NCBI RefSeq assembly: GCF_036898825.1
Contig: NZ_JARUND010000001.1
Location: 3,286,001-3,350,000 of the forward strand
Source of the DNA: Streptomyces sp. B21-083
Lineage (GTDB): Bacteria; Actinomycetota; Actinomycetes; Streptomycetales; Streptomycetaceae
Length of the DNA stretch: 64,000 nt
Direction of reading: 5' to 3'
Below, one piece after another: positions 17,382-26,592 of the stretch (positions are counted from its first letter, which is position 1; each line of letters opens with the position of its first letter). The notes under the pieces are model-generated. The model worked only from the letters and a program-made list of their open reading frames with translations. It searched no databases and was not told the DNA's origin. The position numbers were made by a program, and so were the translations under genes.

Positions 17382-20120
17382 ATGAACCAGCAGGGCGTGC
17401 ATCCCGAAGGCGCGGAGGACACCTCTGAGGACTCGTCGCGCCCCGATGCGGACGGCACCGGCCACGAACACGAGCGGACACCGGCCGGGACGACCGCCGA
17501 CTGTGTGGACGACGACGCCCATGCCGAGGAGGTCGAGGGCGACGAACCGCTGCTCCCCGCGCGCGTGCACCGCCCCTCCGATCTCATGCGACTCCTGGCG
17601 GGCGTCGTCGCGATCGTCGTCCTGCTCGCGATCGCCGCGTTCGCGCACGGCACCACCTCGGGGCTCGAACAGGACATCAACAAGGGCACCGGCCAGGCGC
17701 CCGACCTGCTGATCAAGATCGCGGGTCTGGCGTCGAGCATCGCGATCCTGCTGGTGCCGGTCGCCTTCGCGATCGAGCGGCTGATCAAGCGGGACGGCCT
17801 GCGCATCGCCGACGGTGTCCTCGCGGCAGTCCTCGCGCACGGGGTGACCCTCGCCACCGACCTGTGGGTGGCCAAGGCCGCCCCTGGCTCCATCCAGGAG
17901 GCGCTGACCCAGCCCTCTCCCGGCGACATCCACGCCCTCACCGACCCTGTGCACGGCTACCTCGCGCCGGTCATCGCGTACATGACGGCCGTCGGCATGT
18001 CCCGTCGGCCACGCTGGCGCGCCGTGCTGTGGGTGGTGCTGCTGCTCGACGCCTTCTCGATGCTGGTCACCGGCTACACGACACCGTTCTCGATCATCCT
18101 GACGGTGCTGATCGGCTGGTCGGTGGCGTACGGAACGCTGTACGCGGTCGGCTCACCGAACGTGCGTCCTACCGGGCGCAACCTGATGGCGGGACTGCGG
18201 CACGTCGGTTTCCGCCCGGTGAGCGCGGCCCGTGAGGAGGTGCCGGAGACGGCGGACAGCGGTGACCGCGGCCGGCGCTACTTCGTCACCCTGGAGGACG
18301 GCCCCCCGCTGGACGTCACCGTGGTCGACCGCGAGCAACAGGCGCAGCACTTCTTCTACCGCATGTGGCGCAACATCACGTTGCGCGGTCTGGCCACCCG
18401 CAGCAGTCTCCAGTCGCTGCGCCAGGCGCTGGAGCAGGAGGCTCTCCTCGCGTACGCGGCGATCGCCGCCGGGGCCAACGCGCCCAAGCTGATCGCGACC
18501 TCGGAGCTCGGCCCCGACGCCGTGATGCTCGTCTACGAGCACACCGGTGGTCACACACTCGACTCCCTGGACGACGAGGACATCACCGACGAGTTGCTGC
18601 GCAACACCTGGCACCAGGTGAAGGCCCTGCAGTCGCGGCGCATCGCGCATCGCAGGCTCGTCGGCGAGGCGATTCTGGTGGATCGTTCCGGCAAGGTGAT
18701 CCTCACCGACCTCCGGGTCGGCGAGATCGCGGCCGGGGACCTGTTGCTGCGCATGGACATCGCCCAGCTGGTGTCGACGCTGGGCCTGCGTGTGGGCGCC
18801 GAACGCGCTGTGGCGTCCGCGGTCGGCGTGCTCGGCCCGGACGCGGTGGCGGACTGTCTGCCGATGCTCCAGCCCATCGCGCTGTCGCGCTCCACGCGCG
18901 CGACGCTGCGCAAACTCGCCCGCGAGCGTGCCCAGCGTCAGCGCGAGGCGGTCCTGGAGGCGTCCCAGCAGGCCAGGCAGGACCGGCTGGAGGCAGCCCA
19001 CCACACGGACACCGGGCCCGTCGTCCTGGAGAAGCCCGACAAGAAGGCGGTACGCGCGGAGAAGCAGGCCGAGAAGCGGGCCATCGACGAGGCGTTGGAG
19101 GGGGCCCGCGAGGAGGATCTGCTCACCCAGATCCGTCACCAGGTGCTGCTGATCAGACCGCAGGCACCGGTCGAACCGGCCCGGCTGGAACGGGTGAGAC
19201 CGCGCACCCTGATCAGTTTCATCGCGGGCGCGTTCGGCGCGTACTTCCTGCTCACCCAGCTCACCCACATCGAGTTCGCCACTCTGATCGACAACGCCGA
19301 GTGGGGCTGGGTCATCGCGGCCGTCCTGTTCTCGGCGCTGAGTTACTTCGCCGCGGCGATGAGTCTGCTCGGGTTCGTCCCGGAGCGGGTGCCGTTCATG
19401 CGGACCGTGGCCGCGCAGGTCGCCGGATCGTTCGTGAAGATCGTGGCACCCGCGGCGGTGGGCGGTGTCGCCCTCAACACACGTTTCCTGCAGCGCGCGG
19501 GCGTACGTCCCGGACTCGCGGTGGCCAGTGTCGGCGCGTCGCAGTTGTTCGGGCTCGGCTGCCACATCCTGATGCTGCTGTCGTTCGGCTATCTGACGGG
19601 CACCGAGAAGACGCCCTCCCTGTCGCCGTCCCGGACGGTCATCGCGGGCCTGCTGACGGTCGCGGTGCTCGTCCTCGTGGTGACCTCGGTGCCGTTCCTG
19701 CGGAAGTTCGTCGTCACGCGCGTGAGGTCGCTGTTCGCCGGTGTCGTACCGCGCATGCTGGACGTTCTCCAGCGGCCCCAGAAGCTGGTCACGGGTATCG
19801 GCGGCATGCTGTTGCTGACCGCGTGCTTCGTGATGTGCCTGGACGCGTCGATCCGCGCGTTCGGCGACGAGTCGACCTCACTCAGCCTCGCCAGCGTGGC
19901 CGTCGTCTTCCTCGCCGGCAACGCGTTGGGCTCCGCGGCCCCCACCCCCGGTGGTGTGGGCGCGGTCGAGGCGACCCTGACGGTCGGTCTGATCGCCGTC
20001 GGCCTCCCCAAGGAGGTCGCAGCCCCGGCCGTGCTCCTCTACCGGCTGCTGACCCTCTGGATCCCGGTGCTCCCGGGCTGGCTGTTCTTCAATCACCTGA
20101 CGCGGAAGGGCTCCCTGTAG
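17382..20120 (+). CDS. Multidomain membrane protein: N-terminal TM region, kinase-like domain, UPF0104/LPG-synthase-type flippase domain
   Basis: Protein of 912 aa. Residues 1-65 are acidic and hydrophilic. Several TM helices follow (about 70-260), then a cytosolic segment of kinase-like character (about 280-510: LLVYEHTGGHTLDSL-like region, HRRLVGEAILVD, ILTDLRVGEI), in which the canonical HRD and DFG motifs are degenerate. A Lys/Arg-rich linker leads to a C-terminal domain of about eight TM helices (from about 600) with the GGVALNTRFLQRAGV and PTPGGVGAVE motifs of UPF0104/MprF-like flippases. The likely role is lipid or glycolipid translocation controlled by the pseudokinase; the substrate is unknown. 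ATG 17382 follows AAGAAGAGA. Confidence 0.75.
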   Translation: MNQQGVHPEGAEDTSEDSSRPDADGTGHEHERTPAGTTADCVDDDAHAEEVEGDEPLLPARVHRPSDLMRLLAGVVAIVVLLAIAAFAHGTTSGLEQDINKGTGQAPDLLIKIAGLASSIAILLVPVAFAIERLIKRDGLRIADGVLAAVLAHGVTLATDLWVAKAAPGSIQEALTQPSPGDIHALTDPVHGYLAPVIAYMTAVGMSRRPRWRAVLWVVLLLDAFSMLVTGYTTPFSIILTVLIGWSVAYGTLYAVGSPNVRPTGRNLMAGLRHVGFRPVSAAREEVPETADSGDRGRRYFVTLEDGPPLDVTVVDREQQAQHFFYRMWRNITLRGLATRSSLQSLRQALEQEALLAYAAIAAGANAPKLIATSELGPDAVMLVYEHTGGHTLDSLDDEDITDELLRNTWHQVKALQSRRIAHRRLVGEAILVDRSGKVILTDLRVGEIAAGDLLLRMDIAQLVSTLGLRVGAERAVASAVGVLGPDAVADCLPMLQPIALSRSTRATLRKLARERAQRQREAVLEASQQARQDRLEAAHHTDTGPVVLEKPDKKAVRAEKQAEKRAIDEALEGAREEDLLTQIRHQVLLIRPQAPVEPARLERVRPRTLISFIAGAFGAYFLLTQLTHIEFATLIDNAEWGWVIAAVLFSALSYFAAAMSLLGFVPERVPFMRTVAAQVAGSFVKIVAPAAVGGVALNTRFLQRAGVRPGLAVASVGASQLFGLGCHILMLLSFGYLTGTEKTPSLSPSRTVIAGLLTVAVLVLVVTSVPFLRKFVVTRVRSLFAGVVPRMLDVLQRPQKLVTGIGGMLLLTACFVMCLDASIRAFGDESTSLSLASVAVVFLAGNALGSAAPTPGGVGAVEATLTVGLIAVGLPKEVAAPAVLLYRLLTLWIPVLPGWLFFNHLTRKGSL

Positions 20121-20218
20121 AGGACCCGGCCCGGGCCGGGTCCGCCTCCGCGCGGACGCGGTACCTCGTACGGCTCGCGCCCCGAGCGCACCACCGGGTA
20201 CGACCGCAGGATGGGGGC

Positions 20219-21769
20219 ATGCCCCACCCCTTCCGGCCGCGTGCCGCTGCCCTGACGGTCACCGCCCTGCTGCTGTCGTCCGTGATGGCGGGGTGCAGCG
20301 ACGATTCCGGCTCCGCGGACGAGGACCTGTCGGTCCAGAAGCTGAGTTGGCGGGACTGTCCGGCGCCGTCCGAGTCGGAGGGAGGCGGTGAGGCGCCGTC
20401 GCCGCTTCCGGGAGGCGACGGCTGGCAGTGCGCCACCATGAAGGCACCCCTGGACTGGGCCGAGCCGAAGGGCGACACGATCGGGCTCGCGCTGATCCGG
20501 GCGAAGTCGAGCGGCGGCGCGAGCAGGCGTATCGGGTCCCTGATCTTCAACTTCGGCGGGCCCGGTGGCTCGGGAGTCGGCTCGCTCCCTGCCTTCGGTA
20601 CGGACTACGCGACCCTGCGCCCGCGCTACGACCTGGTGAGTTTCGACCCTCGCGGGGTCGGCCGCAGCGCCGGCGTGCGATGCGAGGACAGCGAGCAGCT
20701 CGACGTGTACTTCCAGCAGGACGCGACGCCCGACGACGCCACCGAACGCGCCGAACTTCTGGACAACACCCGGAAGTTCAACGCCGCCTGCGAGAAGCAC
20801 TCCACAAGGGTGCTCCCGCATGTCCGCACCACCGAAGCGGCCCGCGACATGGATCTGATGCGCCAGGTGCTCGGCGACGACAAGCTGCACTACTTCGGCA
20901 TCTCGTACGGCACCGAACTCGGCGGCGTCTACGCACATCTGTTCCCCAAAAAGGTGGGCCGAGCCGTCTTCGACGCGGTCGTCGACCCGACCCAGACACC
21001 CGAACAGGGCTCACTCGGGCAGGCCAAGGGCTTCCAGCTCGCGCTCGGCAACTTCGCCGAGGACTGCACGTCCAAGACCGAGGACTGCCCGGTCGGCGAC
21101 AAGGCACAGGACGTCGAGGACCGGATCAGCAAGCTCCTCAAGGATCTCGACACCAAGCCGATCCCCGGCATCTTCCCGCGCGAGCTGACCCAGAGCGCGG
21201 CGGCCAACGGCATCGCGCAGGCGCTGTACTCCCAGGAGTTCTGGCCCTACCTCACCAACGGCCTTGAACAGGCGTACGACGGTGACGGCACGGTTCTGAT
21301 GCTGCTGTCCGACTCGATGAACGGGCGCAACCGGAACGGCGAGTACAGCAACATCACCGCGGCCAACATCGCCATCAACTGCTCCGACGCGAGGCCGCGT
21401 TACAGCGTCGCGGACGTCGAGTCGAGGCTGCCGGGGTTCCGCGCCGCCTCGCCCCTGTTCGGCGACTTCATGGCCTGGTCCATGGTCAGCTGTACCGACT
21501 GGGCGGTACGGGGCGCCGCCGACCACCCCGACGTCAGTGCCACGGGGTCGGCGCCGATCCTCGTCATCGGCAACACCGGCGACCCGGCCACGCCGTACGA
21601 GGGCGCCCGGAAAATGGTGAGGGCGCTGGGCGCGGGCGTGGGCGTCGAACTGACGTACAAGGGGCAGGGGCACGGCGCGTACGACAGCGGGAACCGATGT
21701 GTCCGCAAGGCGGTCAACGGCTATCTGCTGGACGGGAAGGTTCCGGCGACCGGGACCCTCTGCTCCTAG
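20219..21769 (+). CDS. Lipoprotein S33-type alpha/beta-hydrolase (tripeptidyl aminopeptidase family)
   Basis: Protein of 516 aa. The signal peptide ends in a lipobox (SSVMAGC, Cys near residue 24), so it should be membrane-anchored outside the cell. Alpha/beta-hydrolase features: oxyanion NFGGPGGSG, nucleophile elbow GISYG, and a TAP-like C-terminal domain with GNTGDPATP (Asp) and GQGHGAY (His). The family includes Streptomyces SlpD/SlpE and tripeptidyl aminopeptidases that trim peptides. It starts 98 bases after the flippase gene and is followed by a close paralogue. Confidence 0.88.
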   Translation: MPHPFRPRAAALTVTALLLSSVMAGCSDDSGSADEDLSVQKLSWRDCPAPSESEGGGEAPSPLPGGDGWQCATMKAPLDWAEPKGDTIGLALIRAKSSGGASRRIGSLIFNFGGPGGSGVGSLPAFGTDYATLRPRYDLVSFDPRGVGRSAGVRCEDSEQLDVYFQQDATPDDATERAELLDNTRKFNAACEKHSTRVLPHVRTTEAARDMDLMRQVLGDDKLHYFGISYGTELGGVYAHLFPKKVGRAVFDAVVDPTQTPEQGSLGQAKGFQLALGNFAEDCTSKTEDCPVGDKAQDVEDRISKLLKDLDTKPIPGIFPRELTQSAAANGIAQALYSQEFWPYLTNGLEQAYDGDGTVLMLLSDSMNGRNRNGEYSNITAANIAINCSDARPRYSVADVESRLPGFRAASPLFGDFMAWSMVSCTDWAVRGAADHPDVSATGSAPILVIGNTGDPATPYEGARKMVRALGAGVGVELTYKGQGHGAYDSGNRCVRKAVNGYLLDGKVPATGTLCS

Positions 21770-21787
21770 AAAGTGCAGGTCAGACGG

Positions 21788-21796
21788 TTATCCACA
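21788..21796 (+). promoter_or_regulatory. DnaA-box-like 9-mer upstream of second S33 peptidase
   Basis: Exact TTATCCACA, 19 bases after the first peptidase gene. A possible -10 hexamer TACTAT lies at 21825-21830, so a bound DnaA would sit just above the -35 region. Single site, prediction only. Confidence 0.3.
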
Positions 21797-21883
21797 GGCT
21801 GATACGGCCTCGGCGTGATCCGCCTACTATGGCCGGACCGCCATCCGCTGATCCGAGCGGAGGCTCGCAGGGGGGAAGCACAC

Positions 21884-23431
21884 ATGCCTCGTTTCGTACG
21901 CTGGACGGCCGCTGCCGCCGCCGCACTGCTGGTGGCCGGCTGCGGCAGCGGCACATCCGACAGCGATGACGGCAAGGGGTCCGGCGCCGCCACGCCACCG
22001 TCGGCCACGTCCTCATCGCGGGCCGGGCCCGGGCTACCGGCCTCGCTGACCTCGCAGAAGCCCGACTGGGGCCGCTGCGAAGGCACGTCGGACTCCCCCA
22101 CACCGGGCAGCGACTGGCAGTGCGCGACGATCAAGGTGCCACTGGACTACGCGAAGCCGGACGGCGGGACCATCGGTCTGGCACTCATCCGCGCCAAGGC
22201 CACCGGAGGCAGCCGCATCGGGTCCCTCCCGTTCAACTTCGGCGGACCCGGCCAGTCGGGCATCTCCGTGATGCCCTCGTACGCCGGCACGGTCTCCGAA
22301 CTCCGCAGGCGCTACGACCTGGTGAGCTGGGACCCTCGCGGGGTCGGGGCCAGCGAAGGTGTGCGCTGCCGCGGCGACAAGGAGATCCAGGCCGCCGAGG
22401 CGGTGGACCCGTCGCCGGACGACGCCGCCGAGGAGAAGGCGTACCTCCAGGACGCGGCCGACTTCGGCAAGGGCTGCGCGAAGGCCGCCGGAAACCTCGT
22501 CGCCCATGTCTCGACGACCGACTCCGCCCGCGACATGGACCTGATGCGGCAGATCCTCGGCGACACGAAGACGCACTACTTCGGTATTTCGTACGGAACC
22601 GAACTCGGCGGTGTGTACGCCCACCTGTTCCCGAAGAACGTGGGTCGGCTGATCCTCGACGCCGTGGTCGACCCGAGCGCCGACATGGTGGGACACGCGA
22701 AGAACCAGGCCCGGGGCTTCCAGCGCGCCCTCGACGACTACCTGAAGTCGACGGGCCAGAACCCGGAGGAGGGTTCGCGGAAGATCTCGGCCCTGCTGAA
22801 ACGGATCGACGCCGAGCCGCTGCCCACGTCCTCCGGCCGGAAGCTGACCCAGGGCCTGGCGCTCACCGGAGTCCTCGTACCGCTCTACAGCAAGCAGAGC
22901 TGGCCGGCACTGACCAGCGCACTGGACGCGGCCGAGCAGGGCGACGGATCGGACCTGCTGGCGCTCGCCGACGGCTACAACGACCGTGACGCGTCAGGCC
23001 ACTACGGCACGACGACGCACGCCCAACGAGTCATATCGTGCTTGGACGACAAGCAGCGGCCGACCGCGGCGCAGACCAGGAAGCTGCTGCCCGAATTCCG
23101 GAAGATCTCGACCGTGTTCGGGGAGTACATGGGCTGGGACACGGCCGGCTGGTGCCACGACTGGCCGGTGGCCGGTCAGTACGACACACCGGAGGTCGGC
23201 GCGCCCGGCGCGGCGCCCGTCCTGGTGGTCGGCAACACCGGGGACCCGGCGACTCCGTACGAGGGCACGCGCAAGATGGCCGACGAGCTGGGCAAGGGCG
23301 TCGGCGTGGTGCTGACGTGGCAGGGCGAGGGGCACGGGGCGTACGGCAGTGGGAGCGACTGTGTCGATTCCACGGTGAACGCGTATCTGCTGGACGGGAC
23401 GGTGCCGCGGGACGGCAAGGTCTGTTCATGA
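21884..23431 (+). CDS. Lipoprotein S33-type alpha/beta-hydrolase, tandem paralogue
   Basis: Protein of 515 aa, colinear with the gene before it over almost the whole length (same DWQCATIKVPLDYA, NFGGPGQSG, GISYG, GNTGDPATP and GEGHGAY stations). The lipobox LVAGC anchors it to the membrane. ATG 21884 follows a strong GGGGGGAAG site. The divergence between the two copies indicates an old tandem duplication, and the paralogues may differ in peptide preference. It has its own upstream region with a DnaA-box-like 9-mer and a TACTAT element. Confidence 0.88.
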   Translation: MPRFVRWTAAAAAALLVAGCGSGTSDSDDGKGSGAATPPSATSSSRAGPGLPASLTSQKPDWGRCEGTSDSPTPGSDWQCATIKVPLDYAKPDGGTIGLALIRAKATGGSRIGSLPFNFGGPGQSGISVMPSYAGTVSELRRRYDLVSWDPRGVGASEGVRCRGDKEIQAAEAVDPSPDDAAEEKAYLQDAADFGKGCAKAAGNLVAHVSTTDSARDMDLMRQILGDTKTHYFGISYGTELGGVYAHLFPKNVGRLILDAVVDPSADMVGHAKNQARGFQRALDDYLKSTGQNPEEGSRKISALLKRIDAEPLPTSSGRKLTQGLALTGVLVPLYSKQSWPALTSALDAAEQGDGSDLLALADGYNDRDASGHYGTTTHAQRVISCLDDKQRPTAAQTRKLLPEFRKISTVFGEYMGWDTAGWCHDWPVAGQYDTPEVGAPGAAPVLVVGNTGDPATPYEGTRKMADELGKGVGVVLTWQGEGHGAYGSGSDCVDSTVNAYLLDGTVPRDGKVCS

Positions 23432-23511
23432 CGGTGGCGGGTGCCCCGGGCACCTGTGGTGCGCGAGACCCCCGCCGGCCGAACACGACGAACGGGGTGG
23501 TGAACCGCGGG

Positions 23512-24690
23512 TCAGTACACCGGCTTGTGCGGCTCGATCTGGTTGACCCAGCCGATCACACCGCCGCCGACGTGGACCGCGTCCGAGAAGCCGGCGGACT
23601 TCAGGACCGCGAGGACCTCCGCACTGCGGACACCCGTCTTGCAGTGCAGGACGATCTTCTTGTCCTGCGGAAGTGTCGCCAGGGCGGTGCCCATGAGGAA
23701 CTCGTTCTTCGGGATCAGCTTGGCGCCGGGGATCGAGACGATCTCGTACTCGTTGATCTCGCGGACGTCGATGATCTCGATGTTCTCGCCGTCGTCGATC
23801 CACTCCTTGAGCTGCTTGGGAGTGATCGTCGCGCCGGCCGCCGCCTGCTGGGCCTCCTCGGACACGACACCGCAGAAGGCCTCGTAGTCGATGAGCTCGG
23901 TGACGGTCGGGTTCTCACCGCAGACCGCGCAGTCGGGGTCCTTGCGGACCTTGACCTGGCGGTACTGCATCTCCAGGGCGTCGTAGATCATCAGACGGCC
24001 GACGAGAGGCTCGCCGATGCCCGCGAGGAGCTTGATGGCCTCGTTGACCTGGATGGAGCCGATGGACGCGCACAGCACGCCCAGGACGCCGCCCTCGGCG
24101 CAGGAGGGAACCATGCCGGGGGGCGGGGGCTCCGGGTAGAGGCAGCGGTAGCAGGGGCCGTGCTCGGACCAGAAGACGGAGGCCTGGCCGTCGAAGCGGT
24201 AGATCGAACCCCACACGTACGGCTTGTTCAGCAGCACGCACGCGTCGTTGACCAGGTAGCGGGTCGCGAAGTTGTCCGTGCCGTCGACGATCAGGTCGTA
24301 CTGGCTGAAGATCTCCATCACGTTCTCGGCTTCGAGCCGCTCTTCGTGAAGGACCACGTCGACGTACGGGTTGATGCCCAGCACCGAGTCGCGGGCGGAC
24401 TGGGCCTTGGAGCGGCCGATGTCCGCCTGGCTGTGGATGATCTGGCGCTGCAGGTTCGACTCGTCGACCTCGTCGAACTCCACGATGCCGAGCGTGCCCA
24501 CGCCCGCCGCGGCCAGGTACATCAGCGCCGGCGAACCCAGGCCGCCGGCGCCCACACAGAGCACCTTGGCGTTCTTCAGCCGCTTCTGCCCGTCCATCCC
24601 GACATCGGGGATGATCAGGTGGCGGGAGTACCTGCGGACCTCGTCTACGGTGAGCTCGGCAGCGGGCTCAACCAGGGGTGGCAGCGACAC
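23512..24690 (-). CDS. moeZ: MoeZ: adenylyltransferase/sulfurtransferase for sulfur-carrier proteins
   Basis: Protein of 392 aa. An N-terminal ThiF/MoeB domain holds GAGGLGS at 47-53, the conserved DxxNLxRQ region, and zinc cysteine pairs CYRC and CAVC. A C-terminal rhodanese domain has the persulfide cysteine at about 350 (HCKTGVRS). The enzyme adenylates the C-terminal Gly-Gly of sulfur carriers (MoaD, ThiS, CysO and pathway-specific carriers) and converts it to thiocarboxylate for molybdopterin, thiamine, cysteine and some sulfur-containing antibiotics. GTG 24690 follows GGAG. A SigR-type promoter lies immediately upstream, so it can be expressed apart from the polysaccharide-like cluster on the same strand. 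Confidence 0.94.
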   Translation of the reverse strand: MSLPPLVEPAAELTVDEVRRYSRHLIIPDVGMDGQKRLKNAKVLCVGAGGLGSPALMYLAAAGVGTLGIVEFDEVDESNLQRQIIHSQADIGRSKAQSARDSVLGINPYVDVVLHEERLEAENVMEIFSQYDLIVDGTDNFATRYLVNDACVLLNKPYVWGSIYRFDGQASVFWSEHGPCYRCLYPEPPPPGMVPSCAEGGVLGVLCASIGSIQVNEAIKLLAGIGEPLVGRLMIYDALEMQYRQVKVRKDPDCAVCGENPTVTELIDYEAFCGVVSEEAQQAAAGATITPKQLKEWIDDGENIEIIDVREINEYEIVSIPGAKLIPKNEFLMGTALATLPQDKKIVLHCKTGVRSAEVLAVLKSAGFSDAVHVGGGVIGWVNQIEPHKPVY

Positions 24691-24734
24691 GGGGACTCCG
24701 TTGGTCGGTCAATCACTACAGTTGTTCTCCCCGT

Positions 24735-24760
24735 AACACTGCCACGCCCTTCTTCATTCC
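24735..24760 (-). promoter_or_regulatory. SigR-type promoter of moeZ
   Basis: On the minus strand: GGAAT (24756-24760), 18 bases, GTT (24735-24737). This matches the SigR consensus and ends 44 bases before the moeZ GTG. It overlaps the end of the spherulin-4 gene, so it is embedded between two same-strand genes. Confidence 0.8.
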
Positions 24761-25503
24761 GAGACACCCGTTCCGAGGCGCGAGACGATGTCGTCCCAGT
24801 AGCCGGGCATGGTCTCCCAGGGGTCGTCGCGGCCATCGCGGTGCGTGCGGTCGGTGAAGTAGATCGTGGCCGCGCCCTGCCAGCGGGCGATACGCAGCGC
24901 CTCGTCGAGATGGCCGAGCGGCAGTCCGTGCACGAAGTGGCAGAAGCGCTCGGGCGGATGGTCGGCGGTCCACTCGGCGACCTGCGACCAGCGGTAGTCA
25001 CTCCAGTGGCCGGAGAACGTGACGAGTTGGTCAGCGAGCTCCGCGTAGTCCGGGTGCGGATGGGTGCCGTGGCCAAGGACGATGTGCGCGTCGCCGTCCG
25101 CCGCGCGGAGCGTGCCGACCATGCGCCGGATCTCCGGGAGCGCGGCGCGGTCGGTCGGACAGCGGTCCAGGAGGAAGCCGTCCGCCTTGTACCAGTCGCG
25201 GTATCGCTGCGCCTCTGCGCTCAGTTCACCGTGCGTGCGAGCCCCGTGAGCCGTGTCGAGGTGACCGAGGACACGGACACCCGCGTTGCGCAGGCGGCCG
25301 ACGGCCTCCAGACAGTGCGGATCGGGGCGGCTTCCCGGGCCGTCGGCGACGCTGAGGACGACCCAGTGCAGGGGCGTGCCCGGTCGGGCGAGTTCACCCC
25401 ACTCGGTCGGCGCGACGAGGGGATGCGCGAAGCCCGGGACGCCGAAGCCGGTGCGTACCCCGGTGCTCGCGGTGCCGGCCTTGGCGCTGGTCAGATGCGG
25501 CAT
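24754..25503 (-). CDS. Spherulation-specific family 4 (spherulin-4-like) protein, GH135-related
   Basis: Protein of 249 aa with a TIM-barrel pattern typical of spherulin-4 proteins: GFGVPGFAHP at the start, LHWVVLSVADGPGS, VRVLGHLDTAHGAR, and DGFLLDRCP near the expected acidic catalytic strand. Fungal Sph3 of this family (GH135) cuts galactosaminogalactan. No signal peptide is visible, so cytosolic action or non-classical export must be assumed. Where Sph3 has an Asp-Glu pair, this protein appears to have Asp-Arg, so hydrolase activity is uncertain. It overlaps the epimerase gene by 13 bases and belongs to its transcript. Confidence 0.72.
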   Translation of the reverse strand: MPHLTSAKAGTASTGVRTGFGVPGFAHPLVAPTEWGELARPGTPLHWVVLSVADGPGSRPDPHCLEAVGRLRNAGVRVLGHLDTAHGARTHGELSAEAQRYRDWYKADGFLLDRCPTDRAALPEIRRMVGTLRAADGDAHIVLGHGTHPHPDYAELADQLVTFSGHWSDYRWSQVAEWTADHPPERFCHFVHGLPLGHLDEALRIARWQGAATIYFTDRTHRDGRDDPWETMPGYWDDIVSRLGTGVSE

Positions 25504-26450
25504 GCCGCCTCCATCCAGATGTCGGCGAGGGACTCCTCCAGGTTGATCCGGGGGCGCCAGCCGAGCCGGTCGCGTGCGGTGCGTACATCGGCCTGCTGCC
25601 AGCTGCCGCAGCCGTCCGGGTACGGATACGCGACGGGGGCCGCGTGGTCCGGGTCGGGTCGGGGGTGGCCGATGGACGCCCTCAGGGGGCCGGGCGGGCC
25701 GTCGAGTTCGTGCAGCGCGCCGCCGTACCCGGCCACGCGGGCGAGGACGGACGCGGCGTCCCGCAGGCGCACGGCACGGCCGGAGCCGATGTTGATGACA
25801 CCCTGCGCGGCCGAGAGCGACGCGGCGTGGACGGCGCGTGCGACGTCCCGTACGTCGATGAAGTCGCGCTGCGCGCCCAGGCCGCCGAGCTTGAGCTCGC
25901 CGTCGCCGGACTGCATCGCGCGGCGCATCGCCTCGGCGAGGCGACCGAGCGGGGAGCCGGCGGGCGTGCCGGGCCCGGCCGGCGAGAAGACGCGCAGGAC
26001 GACGGCGTCGAGACCGGAACCCAGGACCAGTTCGGTGGCGGCGAGTTTGCTGACGCCGTACGGGCCGCCGGGGCGGGGGACGGCGTCCTCGGCCGTGGAG
26101 GAACCGGGCTGGCTGGGGCCGTACTCGGCGCCGCAGCCGAGCTGGACGAGACGGGCGCCGCAGCCGCTGCGCCGCAGTGCCTCGCAGACGGTGGCGACGG
26201 CGACGGTGTTGTGCCGGGTGAGTTCGCGGGCCCCGCCGCGGGTGGCGCCCGCGCAGTTGACGACCACTCCGGGGTGGACGGCGTCGAGGAAGCGGGTGAG
26301 TGCGCCGGGGCTGCCGGACGCCAGGTCGAACCGGACGTCGGCGTCGTCGCCGCGACCGAGGACGGTGAGTTGCACGGCCGGGTCGGCGAGCAGTCGGTCG
26401 GCGACGAAGCGGCCGAGGTAGCCGTTGGCTCCGATCAGCAGAACCCTCAT
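25491..26450 (-). CDS. NAD-dependent epimerase/dehydratase (extended SDR)
   Basis: Protein of 319 aa. The N-terminal GANGYLG (residues 7-13) is the GxxGxxG dinucleotide motif. The YGVSK segment supplies the Tyr-x3-Lys catalytic pair, and INIGSGRAVRL is typical of nucleotide-sugar SDR enzymes. It likely epimerises or dehydrates a UDP- or dTDP-sugar. Within a PelF-like cluster, a UDP-GlcNAc/UDP-GalNAc 4-epimerase role (as PelX) is a reasonable inference but is not shown by sequence. ATG 26450; its end overlaps the spherulin-4 gene. Confidence 0.82.
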   Translation of the reverse strand: MRVLLIGANGYLGRFVADRLLADPAVQLTVLGRGDDADVRFDLASGSPGALTRFLDAVHPGVVVNCAGATRGGARELTRHNTVAVATVCEALRRSGCGARLVQLGCGAEYGPSQPGSSTAEDAVPRPGGPYGVSKLAATELVLGSGLDAVVLRVFSPAGPGTPAGSPLGRLAEAMRRAMQSGDGELKLGGLGAQRDFIDVRDVARAVHAASLSAAQGVINIGSGRAVRLRDAASVLARVAGYGGALHELDGPPGPLRASIGHPRPDPDHAAPVAYPYPDGCGSWQQADVRTARDRLGWRPRINLEESLADIWMEAACRI

Positions 26451-26592
26451 CGGACGGCTCCCTCGGCGGATTCTCCGGCTCCGGGTCGGGAGGTGATCAT
26501 CGGTGTACTCCTTCGGGGGTTACGGGTGTCGTTCGTGGTGGAGGGCCGGGCATCGCGGAAGCGGGCACCTGCCGTGGTCGTGGTCCGGGACG

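Noticed and set aside
23440..23454. GGTGCCCCGGGCACC palindrome after the second S33 peptidase as an operator
   Set aside because: Short GC palindrome at a convergent gene end; at most a weak terminator.
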